A DNA stretch of 64,000 nt, taken from the NCBI GenBank assembly GCA_963736505.1, contig CAVTOZ010000001.1, positions 806,001 to 870,000 on the forward strand. The letters are read 5' to 3'. Below are positions 17,871 through 25,991 of the stretch, one piece after another. The translations under genes and the position numbers were made by a program. Under the pieces are notes generated by a model, which had not been told where the DNA came from, did not search any database, and was given only the letters and a program-made list of their open reading frames with translations. This DNA is from Solirubrobacter sp963736505. Its GTDB lineage: Bacteria > Actinomycetota > Thermoleophilia > Solirubrobacterales > Solirubrobacteraceae. The stretch's first letter is position 1. The number at the start of each line of letters is the position of its first letter.

Positions 17871-18539
17871 ATGGCGACGGTGTCCCGTCCAGCACCCCCG
17901 CCGCCTGTCCAAGGCGTTCCCGAGCCGCTGCACGGCGGCCCGCTGGCGCTGCTGCGCTTCCTCCGCCGCAACGGCATGCTCAACGCCAAGTACGGGCGCC
18001 TGCTCGCGCGCTGGTTGTGGCTGAAGGCGCGCTGGGGCAAGCGCCTGCAGACCGACGGGATCTGCTTCGTCGGCCCCGGCGTGAAGCTCGAGCTCGGCCG
18101 CGACGCGGTCCTGCGGCTCGGCCGCTGGTCGTGGATCGGCCACGGCACGAAGATCCGCGTGCACGAGGGCCGCTGCGAGATCGGCGCGAAGACCGTGCTC
18201 GGCCAGGAGTGCACGATCTCCGCCTTCCAGCACATCTCGATCGGGCGCGAGTGCATCGTCGCCGACCGCGCGATGCTGATCGACTTCGACCACGGCATCG
18301 TCGAGGTCGAGCGCGCGATCCGCCATCAGGGGATCTACAAGCGCGACGTGCGCGTCGGCAGCAACTGCTGGATCGGCTACGGCGCGTGCATCCTGCGCGG
18401 CGCGACGATCGGCGACAACACGGTGATCGGCTCCAACAGCGTCGTCGCCAAGGCCGTCCCCGCCAACGCAGTCGCCGCCGGCGCCCCGGTGCGCGTGCTG
18501 CGCATGCGCGAGGAGCCGGCGACGTTGCGCTGGAGCTAA
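17871..18539 (+). CDS. Hexapeptide-repeat acyltransferase
   Basis: A 222-residue left-handed beta-helix transferase. An N-terminal helical stretch is followed by isoleucine-patch repeats (IGRECIVADRAMLIDFDHG, GSNCWIGYGACILRGATIG, DNTVIGSNSVVAKAV) typical of WbbJ/LpxA-type O-acetyltransferases. His in DFDHG is the likely catalytic base. ATG 17871 has an excellent AGGAGG site at 17862-17867. It probably modifies a cell-surface sugar. The low-GC islet starts directly after its stop. Confidence 0.9.
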   Translation: MATVSRPAPPPPVQGVPEPLHGGPLALLRFLRRNGMLNAKYGRLLARWLWLKARWGKRLQTDGICFVGPGVKLELGRDAVLRLGRWSWIGHGTKIRVHEGRCEIGAKTVLGQECTISAFQHISIGRECIVADRAMLIDFDHGIVEVERAIRHQGIYKRDVRVGSNCWIGYGACILRGATIGDNTVIGSNSVVAKAVPANAVAAGAPVRVLRMREEPATLRWS

Positions 18540-18620
18540 GCGTCCACCTCGACCGGCGGGGCGAGTTCAGCGCTAGTCCCGCTAAGGCAGTCGACGGCGT
18601 CGGCAAACATGCGACCGTCC

Positions 18621-18646
18621 TTGACATCTGAGCCAGGTTCTAGTCT
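18621..18646 (+). promoter_or_regulatory. Possible promoter of the islet operon
   Basis: A perfect TTGACA at 18621-18626 lies 42 bases before the first islet ATG. A TANNNT-type element (TAGTCT, 18641-18646) follows, but the 14-base spacing is short. No Shine-Dalgarno is visible before ATG 18668, which would fit a near-leaderless transcript. Confidence 0.35.
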
Positions 18647-18667
18647 GGTTCGCTACAAGTTCGCGAT

Positions 18668-19486
18668 ATGCCCCTCGACCCTGACCGCGAGATCTATCCG
18701 AACGCGCCGCTTCGTCTCGTCGCGTTTGAGGTTCGCTACCCCCCGGTCCCGCAGTTCGAATCGGCGACTGGACAGGAGCGGATCTACGAAGCGCTACGAG
18801 ATGACTTCCCGATCTACGGGCCGCCGCCGATCACGCAATTCGAGCTAGGAGCGGGCGGCACTCGCCAGAGCCAACGTGGGGTGACGTTCATGAATCGCCA
18901 GCGGACGCTGAGTGTCGCGATCACGAATGAATCCCTCGCGATCGAGACGTCTGCTTACGAGCGATTCGAGCACTTCTCCGCGCTCATTCAAAGAGTTGTC
19001 CGAGTAGCTGAGGAGCTTGGTCGCATTCCAGCAATGCTGCGGCTTGGTCTCCGGTACATCGACGAGATCGTCGTGCCGGGGGTCGAGGGCGTCGAAGCAT
19101 GGCGCGAGTACATCGCGGATGACCTGATCGCGGCCGGCCAGTTCCACGGGTACCCAACACTCGACTATCGAGTGTCGCTTGCCATTCGAATAGGTGATGA
19201 CCATGTAGTCAACGTTCGTGGTGGCATGGTGCGAGATCGGATTCTCAACCCAGACGGTGCCCTGCGGATCGCCCAGGCGCCTCAAGGCGAGTATTTCCTG
19301 CTCGACTTGGACAGCTACTGGAGCTCCCCGGGTGACGAGTATCCGGAATTCTCGAGCCAAGCCGTACTCGAAACCTGCGAGCGGCTTCACGACCCGATTC
19401 GCACGGTGTTCGAGCGTGCGATCAAACCCAAGCTCCGCGATGAGGTTCTGCGACACGAGCGGCCGACGGAGGACCACCATGGCTAA
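18668..19486 (+). CDS. TIGR04255-like protein
   Basis: A 272-residue soluble protein. The opening (PNAPLRLVAFEVRYPPVPQF), the central TNESLAIETSAYERFEHF and the RLGLRYIDEI segment resemble the sporadically distributed TIGR04255 family, whose function is not established. No signal peptide or membrane segment is present. Codon use is clearly less GC-biased than in the flanking genes. Its stop overlaps the next ATG by eight bases, so it is the first gene of a coupled three-gene unit. The family assignment comes from recall of the pattern and needs a profile search. Confidence 0.75.
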   Translation: MPLDPDREIYPNAPLRLVAFEVRYPPVPQFESATGQERIYEALRDDFPIYGPPPITQFELGAGGTRQSQRGVTFMNRQRTLSVAITNESLAIETSAYERFEHFSALIQRVVRVAEELGRIPAMLRLGLRYIDEIVVPGVEGVEAWREYIADDLIAAGQFHGYPTLDYRVSLAIRIGDDHVVNVRGGMVRDRILNPDGALRIAQAPQGEYFLLDLDSYWSSPGDEYPEFSSQAVLETCERLHDPIRTVFERAIKPKLRDEVLRHERPTEDHHG

Positions 19487-20120
19487 TCGAGGGAGAACCA
19501 CAATCCTCTCTCTTCCGGAGCCGGATGCGACGCGTGCACCGCAAATCACAACCGATTTCTTCGAATTGCGCGCCAGGACGGCCGAAGTCCGCGACGGCGC
19601 CGATCGGCTCTCCGAGCGCGCCGGCGAACTCCACGCGCAAGTGCAACGCGCGGATCTCGATCATCGAGCGAGTCAACTTGCACAGTCCGACCCGTCGGAC
19701 CTGATCAATCAACTTGGAATGGATTTGGCGATGTCATGGTCGCTCGTCGCGGAATTGGTCGGCGTTACGCCGACGGCCGTCCGCAAGTGGCGTCGCGACG
19801 GTTCACTGACGCCCGAAAACCGACTCCGGCTTGGCCATGTCCTCGCTTTCTGCGAGGCGGTCACCGAATCGAACCCGCGGATCGTTGATCCTGGCTTGTG
19901 GCTTGACACGCCGTTGACGACGACGACCGTCCTTCGACCGGCTGACCTGTACGCGCGAGGACAGGCCGAATCTCTTCTTGACCTTGCGGCAGAACGACTA
20001 AGTCCAGTCGCAGCGTTGGATGCCTTCGCGTCCGATTGGCGTACGAGATTTGCTGCCGACGACCAGTTCCAAGTGGTCACCGCGGCCGACGGACATCCAT
20101 CGATCATTCCCAGGACCTGA
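19479..20120 (+). CDS. HTH protein, Xre/MbcA/ParS antitoxin-like
   Basis: A 213-residue protein. Residues 30-70 are charged and helical, probably coiled coil. Residues about 86-107 form a helix-turn-helix (VAELVGVTPTAVRKWRRDG), and 110-170 look like the ParS/MbcA toxin-binding region (NPRIVDPGLWLDTPL, then LRPADLYARGQAESLLDLA). In that family it would bind DNA and a partner protein, as an antitoxin does. ATG 19479 overlaps the upstream stop. The neighbour three bases downstream is the natural candidate partner. The antitoxin role is inference. Confidence 0.65.
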   Translation: MANRGRTTILSLPEPDATRAPQITTDFFELRARTAEVRDGADRLSERAGELHAQVQRADLDHRASQLAQSDPSDLINQLGMDLAMSWSLVAELVGVTPTAVRKWRRDGSLTPENRLRLGHVLAFCEAVTESNPRIVDPGLWLDTPLTTTTVLRPADLYARGQAESLLDLAAERLSPVAALDAFASDWRTRFAADDQFQVVTAADGHPSIIPRT

Positions 20121-20123
20121 TGC

Positions 20124-20801
20124 GTGGCGGATCTGCCGCTTGCCATACCGCGCAACGCGGATGACTTGTTTCTCGCCCGTGAGGGGGATGTGCCGATCGC
20201 TCGACCCGTGCTCCCCGGCGACGTGTTTGAGGACGTCCGGATCGGTCCTGCTGACGACGGCTTCATCATGATCGTGGCTCATCCGTGCTCAATGAGGGGC
20301 GCGCAAGGACGACTTCGACCTCGCTTGGCGGCGGCCCCGATTCGGCGTTACCAACGTGTGGCGTACGAGGACTGGCCGTCTGGCCATTTCAACTGGTTCC
20401 CCATTCCGGAGCTGACCGATTCCGCTTCAAGAGCAGCCAGTCTCCTGGAGCTCGGCACCGCTGAAAGCCATGATCTCGACCGCATCCGCCGCGTCGCGTG
20501 CCTTACTGATCGAGGCGTCTACATGCTTCAACAGCGGTTCATTCATAGCCTCACGCGCGTCGTCGTCGGTCTTGACGTCCTTGAACGCGCTTCTGGACAT
20601 GTGCTTGCCGAGGCGGAACTCGAAGAGGAATGGGTCGAGCAACTCGCCGATCTGCAATCCACGGACGAGATCAGTGCTCAGAGTGCCCGTTTCGCTTCGT
20701 TTATGGACGAGGGCCTTCGGGTCCGGCTTGAGCCGCCGGAATCCCGAGGCGATGTCCGTCGAATTGTTCGCAACGAGATAGCTCGCCGCGTGAACTCCTA
20801 G
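20124..20801 (+). CDS. Unknown protein of three-gene islet, possible toxin or effector
   Basis: A 225-residue soluble protein not confidently assigned to a family. The N-terminal half has a GDVF strand followed by GFIMIVAHPCSMRG, which resembles the small-barrel start of MazF/PemK-like proteins but is too weak to call. A helical middle (DRGVYMLQQRFIHSLTRVVV) and an acidic C-terminal helix follow. GTG 20124 lies three bases after the HTH gene stop. Its stop overlaps the stop of the convergent Rpf-like gene by four bases. Low-GC codon use matches its two partners. Confidence 0.7.
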   Translation: MADLPLAIPRNADDLFLAREGDVPIARPVLPGDVFEDVRIGPADDGFIMIVAHPCSMRGAQGRLRPRLAAAPIRRYQRVAYEDWPSGHFNWFPIPELTDSASRAASLLELGTAESHDLDRIRRVACLTDRGVYMLQQRFIHSLTRVVVGLDVLERASGHVLAEAELEEEWVEQLADLQSTDEISAQSARFASFMDEGLRVRLEPPESRGDVRRIVRNEIARRVNS

Positions 20802-21448
20802 CTGCCCGCGCCGCAGACCGGCCAGGGGGCCGTGCCGCGCTGCGCGTAGAGCTTGGCCGCGAGCGCGTCCTGCGTGGCCTCGTCGGCCTGGGCGGGATCG
20901 CCGGTGCCGCCGAGCGAGCGCCAGGTGGCGCGCGTGAACTGGTACTTGCCGCGGTAGCGGCGGTCGGGCGAGACGATCGTCGGATCGCCGCCGGACTCGC
21001 ACTGCGCGATCTTGGCGAGCACGGTCGCGGCGTCGGTCGCCGCCGCGGGCGCGGCGTCCGTCGACTGCAGCGAGCGGGCGCCGCCGTCGGCGTTCGCGCC
21101 GAGGCCGAGCGCGGCGAGCGTCGCGGGCCCGGCGACGCCGTCGGCCGTGAGGCCGTGGGCGCGCTGGAAGCGCTTCAGCGCGCGGCGCGTCTGCGGGCCG
21201 GCGATGCCGTCGGCGGGGATGTGGAGCGCGGTCTGGATCTGGGCCACGCTCGCGGTCCCAGTCGCCGCGCTCTGGTCCTGCGCGAGCGCGCCGCCGGCGG
21301 CGAGCGTCAGCGAGGCCAGCAGGACGCCGGCGCCGGTGCGGCCGGACCAGCGTCTGCGGCGGGCGCGGTTGGCCGCGAAGCGGCGCGCGCGAGAGGCGCG
21401 CGACGACTCCAGCCACGGGGCGTGGGACGACAGATCGGTTGGTGGCAC
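20798..21448 (-). CDS. Secreted Rpf-like transglycosylase with peptidoglycan-binding domain
   Basis: A 216-residue exported muralytic protein: basic N terminus, hydrophobic export helix (GVLLASLTLAAGGALA), a PG_binding_1 domain (IQTALHIPADGIAGPQTRRA, LTADGVAGPATLAALG) and a C-terminal resuscitation-promoting-factor domain. The catalytic Glu is in AQCESGGDP; the fold continues through YRGKYQFTRATWRSLGG to the paired Cys in PWPVCG. It would cleave peptidoglycan during growth or resuscitation. Start is GTG 21448 with GGGAG nine bases upstream. A c-di-AMP riboswitch lies in its leader. Confidence 0.93.
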   Translation of the reverse strand: MPPTDLSSHAPWLESSRASRARRFAANRARRRRWSGRTGAGVLLASLTLAAGGALAQDQSAATGTASVAQIQTALHIPADGIAGPQTRRALKRFQRAHGLTADGVAGPATLAALGLGANADGGARSLQSTDAAPAAATDAATVLAKIAQCESGGDPTIVSPDRRYRGKYQFTRATWRSLGGTGDPAQADEATQDALAAKLYAQRGTAPWPVCGAGS

Positions 21449-21470
21449 GGCGTGGAACTCCCTTTGGTCT

Positions 21471-21606
21471 CATCACGCCTACGGGGTTAGCTGTCGGGCT
21501 CGCGCGATGACCTGCGCTACGCCGTCGCTTGACGGCGATTCGCCCCGGGAGCCTTGACCTGTGGCTCCATCGGTTCCCCCGCTCCCCGCCGCCTGAACGG
21601 CAAGGA
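21471..21606 (-). promoter_or_regulatory. c-di-AMP riboswitch (ydaO-yuaA type)
   Basis: Read on the minus strand, the leader of the Rpf-like gene contains the hallmark ydaO blocks in order: TGCCGTTC near 21600, GCGGGGGAACC at about 21572-21582, GGGGCGAATC near 21540, and the highly conserved CCCGACAGCTAACCCCG followed by TAGGCG, ending about 21478. The 5' boundary is approximate. This class senses cyclic di-AMP and is established upstream of cell-wall hydrolase (rpf-like) genes in actinobacteria, usually switching them off. The ribosome-binding site lies about ten bases downstream. Confidence 0.9.
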
Positions 21607-21684
21607 CTCGGCTCCTTGAAGGCGGCTACCTTACACGCCGCCCCACCGGAACGATCGGCCGGTGTTATGTCGACCTTTAGGCGG

Positions 21685-22959
21685 CTAGGGCTGCACGAAC
21701 GCCCAGCGCGCCAGGTGCGGAGCCAGATTTCGCAGCTCAGGGGCTGTTTCCTGCGTCAACGCCGCGAGGTGGCCCTCGAAGCGTTCGCGCGGGTACTCGC
21801 CGGCGCTGCCGGCGTCGATCAGGAACGCCCAGTCGGAGCTCTGCAGCGCCAGCAGCTCGCGCAGCGCGCGCGGCGAGGTGGCGCCGAGCGCCGACAGCTC
21901 GGCGGCCCGCTGCTTCCACGCGAGGTCGCCCCGGCTCCACGTGCGCAGGTCGCGCCCCGCGCCCCAGCTCGTCGGAGGCGTGACCGGCGCCGGCGGCGCG
22001 TCGGCGTGCTCGTCGACCGGGCCGACCTCCACGCCGGCCGCGTCCGCGTGCTCCAGCACGGCCCGCAGCCACGCGACGCCCTCGTGCCAGTGGTGCCCGA
22101 GCAGCTCGGTGTCGAACGCGACGACGGCGTCGCCGTCGAGCCGCGCGAGGAAGTCGCGCGCGTCGGCGTCGGCGCGCTCGGCGGCGCGATCGGGGTCGTA
22201 GGGCGCGCCGTCGTTGGCCCAGGCCTGATGCGCGCGCGGCGTGAGCCGGTGCGTGTCGCGGTACGCGGCGTGCGACGGATAGCCGTCGCGCGCCCACACG
22301 CGGTCGATCGCCGGGCGGTCGAACGGCACGAGCAGGATCCCGGCCTCCGAGCGCCGCGGCGCGCGGTCGTCGAGCAGCTCGGACCAGTCGACGCACGTCA
22401 TGTGCACGCCGGCCTCCTCGAGCAGCTCGTCCAGCCACGGCGCGTGCGCGCACTCGGGCAGCCAGAAGCCGCCGCCCCACGCCCCGAAGCGCGCGCGGAA
22501 CGCCTCGACGCCGGTCTCGACCTGCAGCCGCACGGCGGCGTCGGTCGCGAGCAGCGGGAGCACGGGATGCGTCGCCGCCGAGGTCCAGCTCACGTGCGGC
22601 GCGAAGGCGCGCAGCAGGTCGCCGCGCCGCTCGAGCGCAGCGGCCGCCTCCACGTAGCGCGCCGCGGAGTACTCCAGCGCGGGCGACGGGTCCTCCGCCA
22701 GGTCGAGCGCGTGCGAGGCCGGCCGGACCTCGCGCAGGAACGCCAGGCACCGCTCCAGCGCCCCGGGCGCCTCGAGCTGGTCGGCGAGCACGGGCGTGAT
22801 CGAGAGCGTGACGCGCCCGGGCTCGGCGTCGAGCACGTCCAGCAGCGGCAGGTAGGACGTCGCGATCGCCTCCCACAGCCACTCCTCGCCGAACGGCCAC
22901 GTGCCGAACCCTTCGACGTACGGCATGTGGGTGTGCAGGACGAGCGAGAGCTTCTTCAC
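21685..22959 (-). CDS. GH57 1,4-alpha-glucan branching enzyme
   Basis: A 424-residue glycoside hydrolase of family 57. It shows motif 1 (LVLHTHMPYVEG), the nucleophile Glu in GGGFWLPECAHAPWL and the acid Asp in AFDTELLGHHWHEGVAWL, plus a C-terminal helical DUF1957-like region. It transfers alpha-1,4-glucan segments to make alpha-1,6 branches. It is about 100 residues shorter than typical members. GTG 22959 overlaps the stop of the methyltransferase gene (GTGA). The pair resembles mycobacterial Rv3030-Rv3031, linked to methylglucose lipopolysaccharide synthesis. Confidence 0.9.
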   Translation of the reverse strand: MKKLSLVLHTHMPYVEGFGTWPFGEEWLWEAIATSYLPLLDVLDAEPGRVTLSITPVLADQLEAPGALERCLAFLREVRPASHALDLAEDPSPALEYSAARYVEAAAALERRGDLLRAFAPHVSWTSAATHPVLPLLATDAAVRLQVETGVEAFRARFGAWGGGFWLPECAHAPWLDELLEEAGVHMTCVDWSELLDDRAPRRSEAGILLVPFDRPAIDRVWARDGYPSHAAYRDTHRLTPRAHQAWANDGAPYDPDRAAERADADARDFLARLDGDAVVAFDTELLGHHWHEGVAWLRAVLEHADAAGVEVGPVDEHADAPPAPVTPPTSWGAGRDLRTWSRGDLAWKQRAAELSALGATSPRALRELLALQSSDWAFLIDAGSAGEYPRERFEGHLAALTQETAPELRNLAPHLARWAFVQP

Positions 22960-23726
22960 GGGCGCAGCACCGCGAGCAGGTCCAGCGAGCGGTCGAGGCC
23001 GCCGCGCCGGAGCGCGAAGTCGCGCGTCGAGATGGCCGGCGTGAAGCGGTCGTAGAACGGCTTCGTGAGGTGCAGCGCGGGATGGACGCGATCCCAGCCG
23101 AGGCGCCGGATCGCGACCTCGTGGGCACGCAGCATGCGCGCGTGGAAGAGCCCGAGCAGGTCGACGCGGCCGAAGTGGCGCTCGCACAGCGCGCGGTACT
23201 CCGCCGGCCGGTACTCGTGCACGTGCCACGGGTTGCCGGAGCGCTCGGCGCCCTTCGGCGCGAGCGTGAGCACGTTCGGCGTCGAGACGTAGGCGACGCC
23301 GCCGGGCCCGATCAGCGCCTTGACGTGCTCGAGCACGGCGTCCGCGTCCTGCACGTGCTCGATGGTCTGCAGGAACACGACGCAGTCGACGTCGCCTTGC
23401 CACAGCTCGATCATGTTGCGCTCGAAGCGGACGGTCGCGCTCGTGTACTTGGCGCCGGCGTGCTCGAACGCCTCCGGATTGGCGTCGACGCCGACGACCG
23501 ACGCCGCCGTGCGGCCGAGCTCGGCGCTGCCGTAGCCCTCGCCGCACGCGAGGTCGACGACGCGCCGCCCGTGGACGCGCTCGGCGATCCAGCGGTACAC
23601 GACCAGGTGGCGCTGGAACCAGTAGTTCTCCTCCGGGACGTCCGGCAGCGTCCGCTCGCCCGTCAGGTGCAGCGGCGGGACGCCTGGCGGCTGGTCGCGC
23701 TGGAGGTACAGCTCTGAGCTCCCCAC
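22956..23726 (-). CDS. SAM-dependent methyltransferase
   Basis: A 256-residue class I methyltransferase. Motif I is VVDLACGEGYGSAELG, the acidic residue of motif II is in SVVGVDANPEAFEHA, and a motif IV/post-I pattern is seen in CVVFLQTIEHVQDADAVL and YVSTPNVLTLA. GTG 23726 is the start because no ATG fits and the upstream frame reads into intergenic sequence. It is coupled to the GH57 gene. By analogy with the mycobacterial pair it may O-methylate an alpha-glucan or its precursor; this is inference. Confidence 0.88.
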   Translation of the reverse strand: MGSSELYLQRDQPPGVPPLHLTGERTLPDVPEENYWFQRHLVVYRWIAERVHGRRVVDLACGEGYGSAELGRTAASVVGVDANPEAFEHAGAKYTSATVRFERNMIELWQGDVDCVVFLQTIEHVQDADAVLEHVKALIGPGGVAYVSTPNVLTLAPKGAERSGNPWHVHEYRPAEYRALCERHFGRVDLLGLFHARMLRAHEVAIRRLGWDRVHPALHLTKPFYDRFTPAISTRDFALRRGGLDRSLDLLAVLRP

Positions 23727-23743
23727 GGCGAGGGAGCTTACGG

Positions 23744-24661
23744 TCAGTCGATGCGGGGAGCGCTGAGCGAGCGGATCAGGATCCGGATCGTCTGCGCGGG
23801 CGCGCCGCGGCGCGTGAGCGTGATCGCGATCACCGTGCCGGGCCGCAACCGGCGCCCGGTCAGGCCCGTGAGCGCGACCGCGCCGTCCTTGGTCGCGGTG
23901 ACGCGCAGCGCGCGCTTCGGGCAGCCGCCGCCCTTGCCCTTGCAGGTCGCCTTGATCGCGGTGCCGGCGAGCACGTCGCGGACGGTCAGCGAGTTCAGCC
24001 GCGTCCAGCCGCGCGTGCGCTTGGCCGTCAGGCTCGCGCTGGGCTTGCTCGCGCTGGCCGACAGGACGCCGCCCTGCGGCGCCGGGGTCGCCTTCGGGCC
24101 GGGGTCGACGATCAGCGTCGGCCGCACGACCGTGAAGCTGCGCGTGATCTCGGACACGTTGCCGGCCTTGTCGTACGCGCGCACGGTGACGGTGTGCGCG
24201 CCGAAGGGCAGCAGCGGCAAGGCGAACGTGTCCGTGCACGGAATGACGTAGTCGCTCTCGGTGCACTCGATCCGGTCCGCGTGCGCGTCGGAGCTGACGA
24301 ACTTGAAGGTCGCGTCGCGGGAGAGCTGCGAGCTCCCGTCCGCCGGCCCGTCCGTGAACGCGAGCAGCGGGGGCGTGCGGTCGAGCGTGAACGAGCCGCC
24401 GAACGTGTAGCCCGAGACCAGCACGTCGTACGTGTAGACACCGTCCGCGCCGACCGTCGGCTTCCACGGGCTCCCGCAGGGCGCGAACGCGTCGCCGGTC
24501 AGCCGGCACTGCATCGCGGTGCCTGCGGGCTGGACCTGGATCGCGATCGCCGGATCGCTGGTCAACACGCCGACGGGCAGCGCGACCGTCACGCCGTCGG
24601 CCCGCGCCGGCGGGGCGAAGACGAGCAGGACCGACGCGACAGCGAGGATCAGACGGGACAC
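23744..24661 (-). CDS. Secreted protein with Ig-like domain and GCPK module
   Basis: A 305-residue exported protein: signal peptide (LILAVASVLLVFAPPARA), an Ig-like beta domain (LDRTPPLLAFTDGPADGS, then TVTVRAYDKAGNVSEITRSF) and a C-terminal module with a cysteine pair (ATCKGKGGGCPKRALR) ending in paired beta strands. The same C-terminal module closes the next protein upstream. Several cysteines suggest disulfides outside the cell. Function unknown; a surface or matrix protein is likely. Confidence 0.82.
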   Translation of the reverse strand: MSRLILAVASVLLVFAPPARADGVTVALPVGVLTSDPAIAIQVQPAGTAMQCRLTGDAFAPCGSPWKPTVGADGVYTYDVLVSGYTFGGSFTLDRTPPLLAFTDGPADGSSQLSRDATFKFVSSDAHADRIECTESDYVIPCTDTFALPLLPFGAHTVTVRAYDKAGNVSEITRSFTVVRPTLIVDPGPKATPAPQGGVLSASASKPSASLTAKRTRGWTRLNSLTVRDVLAGTAIKATCKGKGGGCPKRALRVTATKDGAVALTGLTGRRLRPGTVIAITLTRRGAPAQTIRILIRSLSAPRID

Positions 24662-24710
24662 GGAGGCTCCTTGATGACCGGGCGGCGCGTCCTGCGCCGC
24701 CGGCGGAAGC

Positions 24711-25961
24711 CTACTTGCCGCCGAGCTTCGGATCCTTCCCCGTTCGGACAGTCAGTGTGATCGTGCGCCCCGTCATCCCGGACTTGGCGACGGTCACGGT
24801 GATCGTCGCGCCGGACTTGAGCGAGCGGCCCGCCAGCGGCTTGATCGCGAGGCTGTCGGACTTGGCCACGCCCGCGAACGCCTGCTTGGGGCAGCCGCCG
24901 CCCTTGCACGTCGCCTTCACCGACGCGCCGGCGGGGAGATGGCGCACGAGCAGCGAGGTGAACTTCGCCGACGTCCGGGTGCGGACGAACGCGTAGCGCA
25001 GCGTGGCGCCGATCTTGACGGGCGCGACCGGCGGCTTGACGAGGACGAGCGGCGCGGGCGCGGGCGCCGGAAGCGCGACGGCGCCCTGGCCGACGTCGAC
25101 CGTCTGGGTCGCCACGGCAGCGGCGCCGTTGTCGTCGATCACCTGCAGCGAGACGGCGTGCGGGCCGGGCGTCGCGAACGTGAACGCGGCCGTAGGCGAG
25201 GAGCCGTCGTCGAACTGGCCGTCGCCGTCGAGGTCCCAGGCGCGGGCGACGATCGTGCCGTCGGGGTCGAGCGAAGCGCTCGAGTCGAACGCGACCGCAG
25301 CGCCGGTCAGCGGCGCGCCCGGGGCGATCGTGAAGCTCGGGACCGGCAGCCGGTTCGCGACCGGGATCGAGACCGTCGTCGTGTCGGTGTCGTGGCCGTC
25401 GCTCACGCGCAGGCCGACCGTGAAGCTGCCCGCCTTGGCGTAGCTCTGCGACGCGGTGCAGCCGGGCGTCTCGAACGTCCCGTCGCCGTCGAGGTCCCAG
25501 GCGCACGTCAGCGGGTCGCCGTCGCCGTCGGTCGACGCGGAGCTGAGCGCGATCGCGTCGCCCGTCGACGGCGCGCCGGGGTCGACCGCGATCGCCGCCT
25601 TGGGCGGCGCGTTGGCGACCACGACGGTCGTCGTCGCCAGCACGGGGGTCTTCCCGGTGGTCGAGTCGGTCACACCCACCGTGATCGTGTGCGCGCCGAG
25701 CGTCGCGAAGCTCGTCGTGATCTCCGTCACCGGGTCGCCGAGCCGCGTCTCCAGCGTCTTGCCGTCGACCTGCCAGCCGATCGTGACCGTGCCGACCGCG
25801 CCCCTGATGCCGACGGCGGCGTTCACCGTCTCGTCGCGGTGGGCCGGGTTCGGGCCGACCTTCATGGCCAGCGTGGGGGCGGCGGACGCGACGGCGGGCA
25901 GCGCCATGACGGCGAGCACCGGGAGCGACGCGATGATGGCTCGGGCGTTCACGCGGGTCAC
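24711..25961 (-). CDS. Secreted PKD-domain protein with GCPK module
   Basis: A 416-residue exported protein: signal peptide, then three successive PKD domains with the motif AWDLDGDG repeated twice (residues about 125-290), a Pro/Ala linker and the C-terminal module (ATCKGGGCPKQAFAG, then SLKSGATITVTVAKSG). PKD domains mediate protein-protein or protein-carbohydrate contacts on the surface. It lies 49 bases upstream of its relative on the same strand, so the pair may be one unit. Confidence 0.85.
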   Translation of the reverse strand: MTRVNARAIIASLPVLAVMALPAVASAAPTLAMKVGPNPAHRDETVNAAVGIRGAVGTVTIGWQVDGKTLETRLGDPVTEITTSFATLGAHTITVGVTDSTTGKTPVLATTTVVVANAPPKAAIAVDPGAPSTGDAIALSSASTDGDGDPLTCAWDLDGDGTFETPGCTASQSYAKAGSFTVGLRVSDGHDTDTTTVSIPVANRLPVPSFTIAPGAPLTGAAVAFDSSASLDPDGTIVARAWDLDGDGQFDDGSSPTAAFTFATPGPHAVSLQVIDDNGAAAVATQTVDVGQGAVALPAPAPAPLVLVKPPVAPVKIGATLRYAFVRTRTSAKFTSLLVRHLPAGASVKATCKGGGCPKQAFAGVAKSDSLAIKPLAGRSLKSGATITVTVAKSGMTGRTITLTVRTGKDPKLGGK

Positions 25962-25991
25962 GTTCCCAGCCGCTGGTTGGTGCGCGCTTGG

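Larger units (their letters stand above)
18541..20801 (+). other. Low-GC three-gene islet (probable horizontal transfer)
   Basis: Hand-counted lines inside the segment give about 55-57% GC, while a typical line elsewhere (22021-22080) is about 80%. Third codon positions contain many A and T, unlike the neighbours. The three genes overlap or nearly abut and end against the convergent Rpf-like gene. No integrase, tRNA or clear flanking direct repeats were found. Confidence 0.75.

Noticed and set aside
18630..18660. GGTTCTAGTCTGGTTCG looking like part of a tRNA T-arm
   Set aside because: No matching acceptor, D-arm or anticodon stem; it is only the upstream region of the islet.
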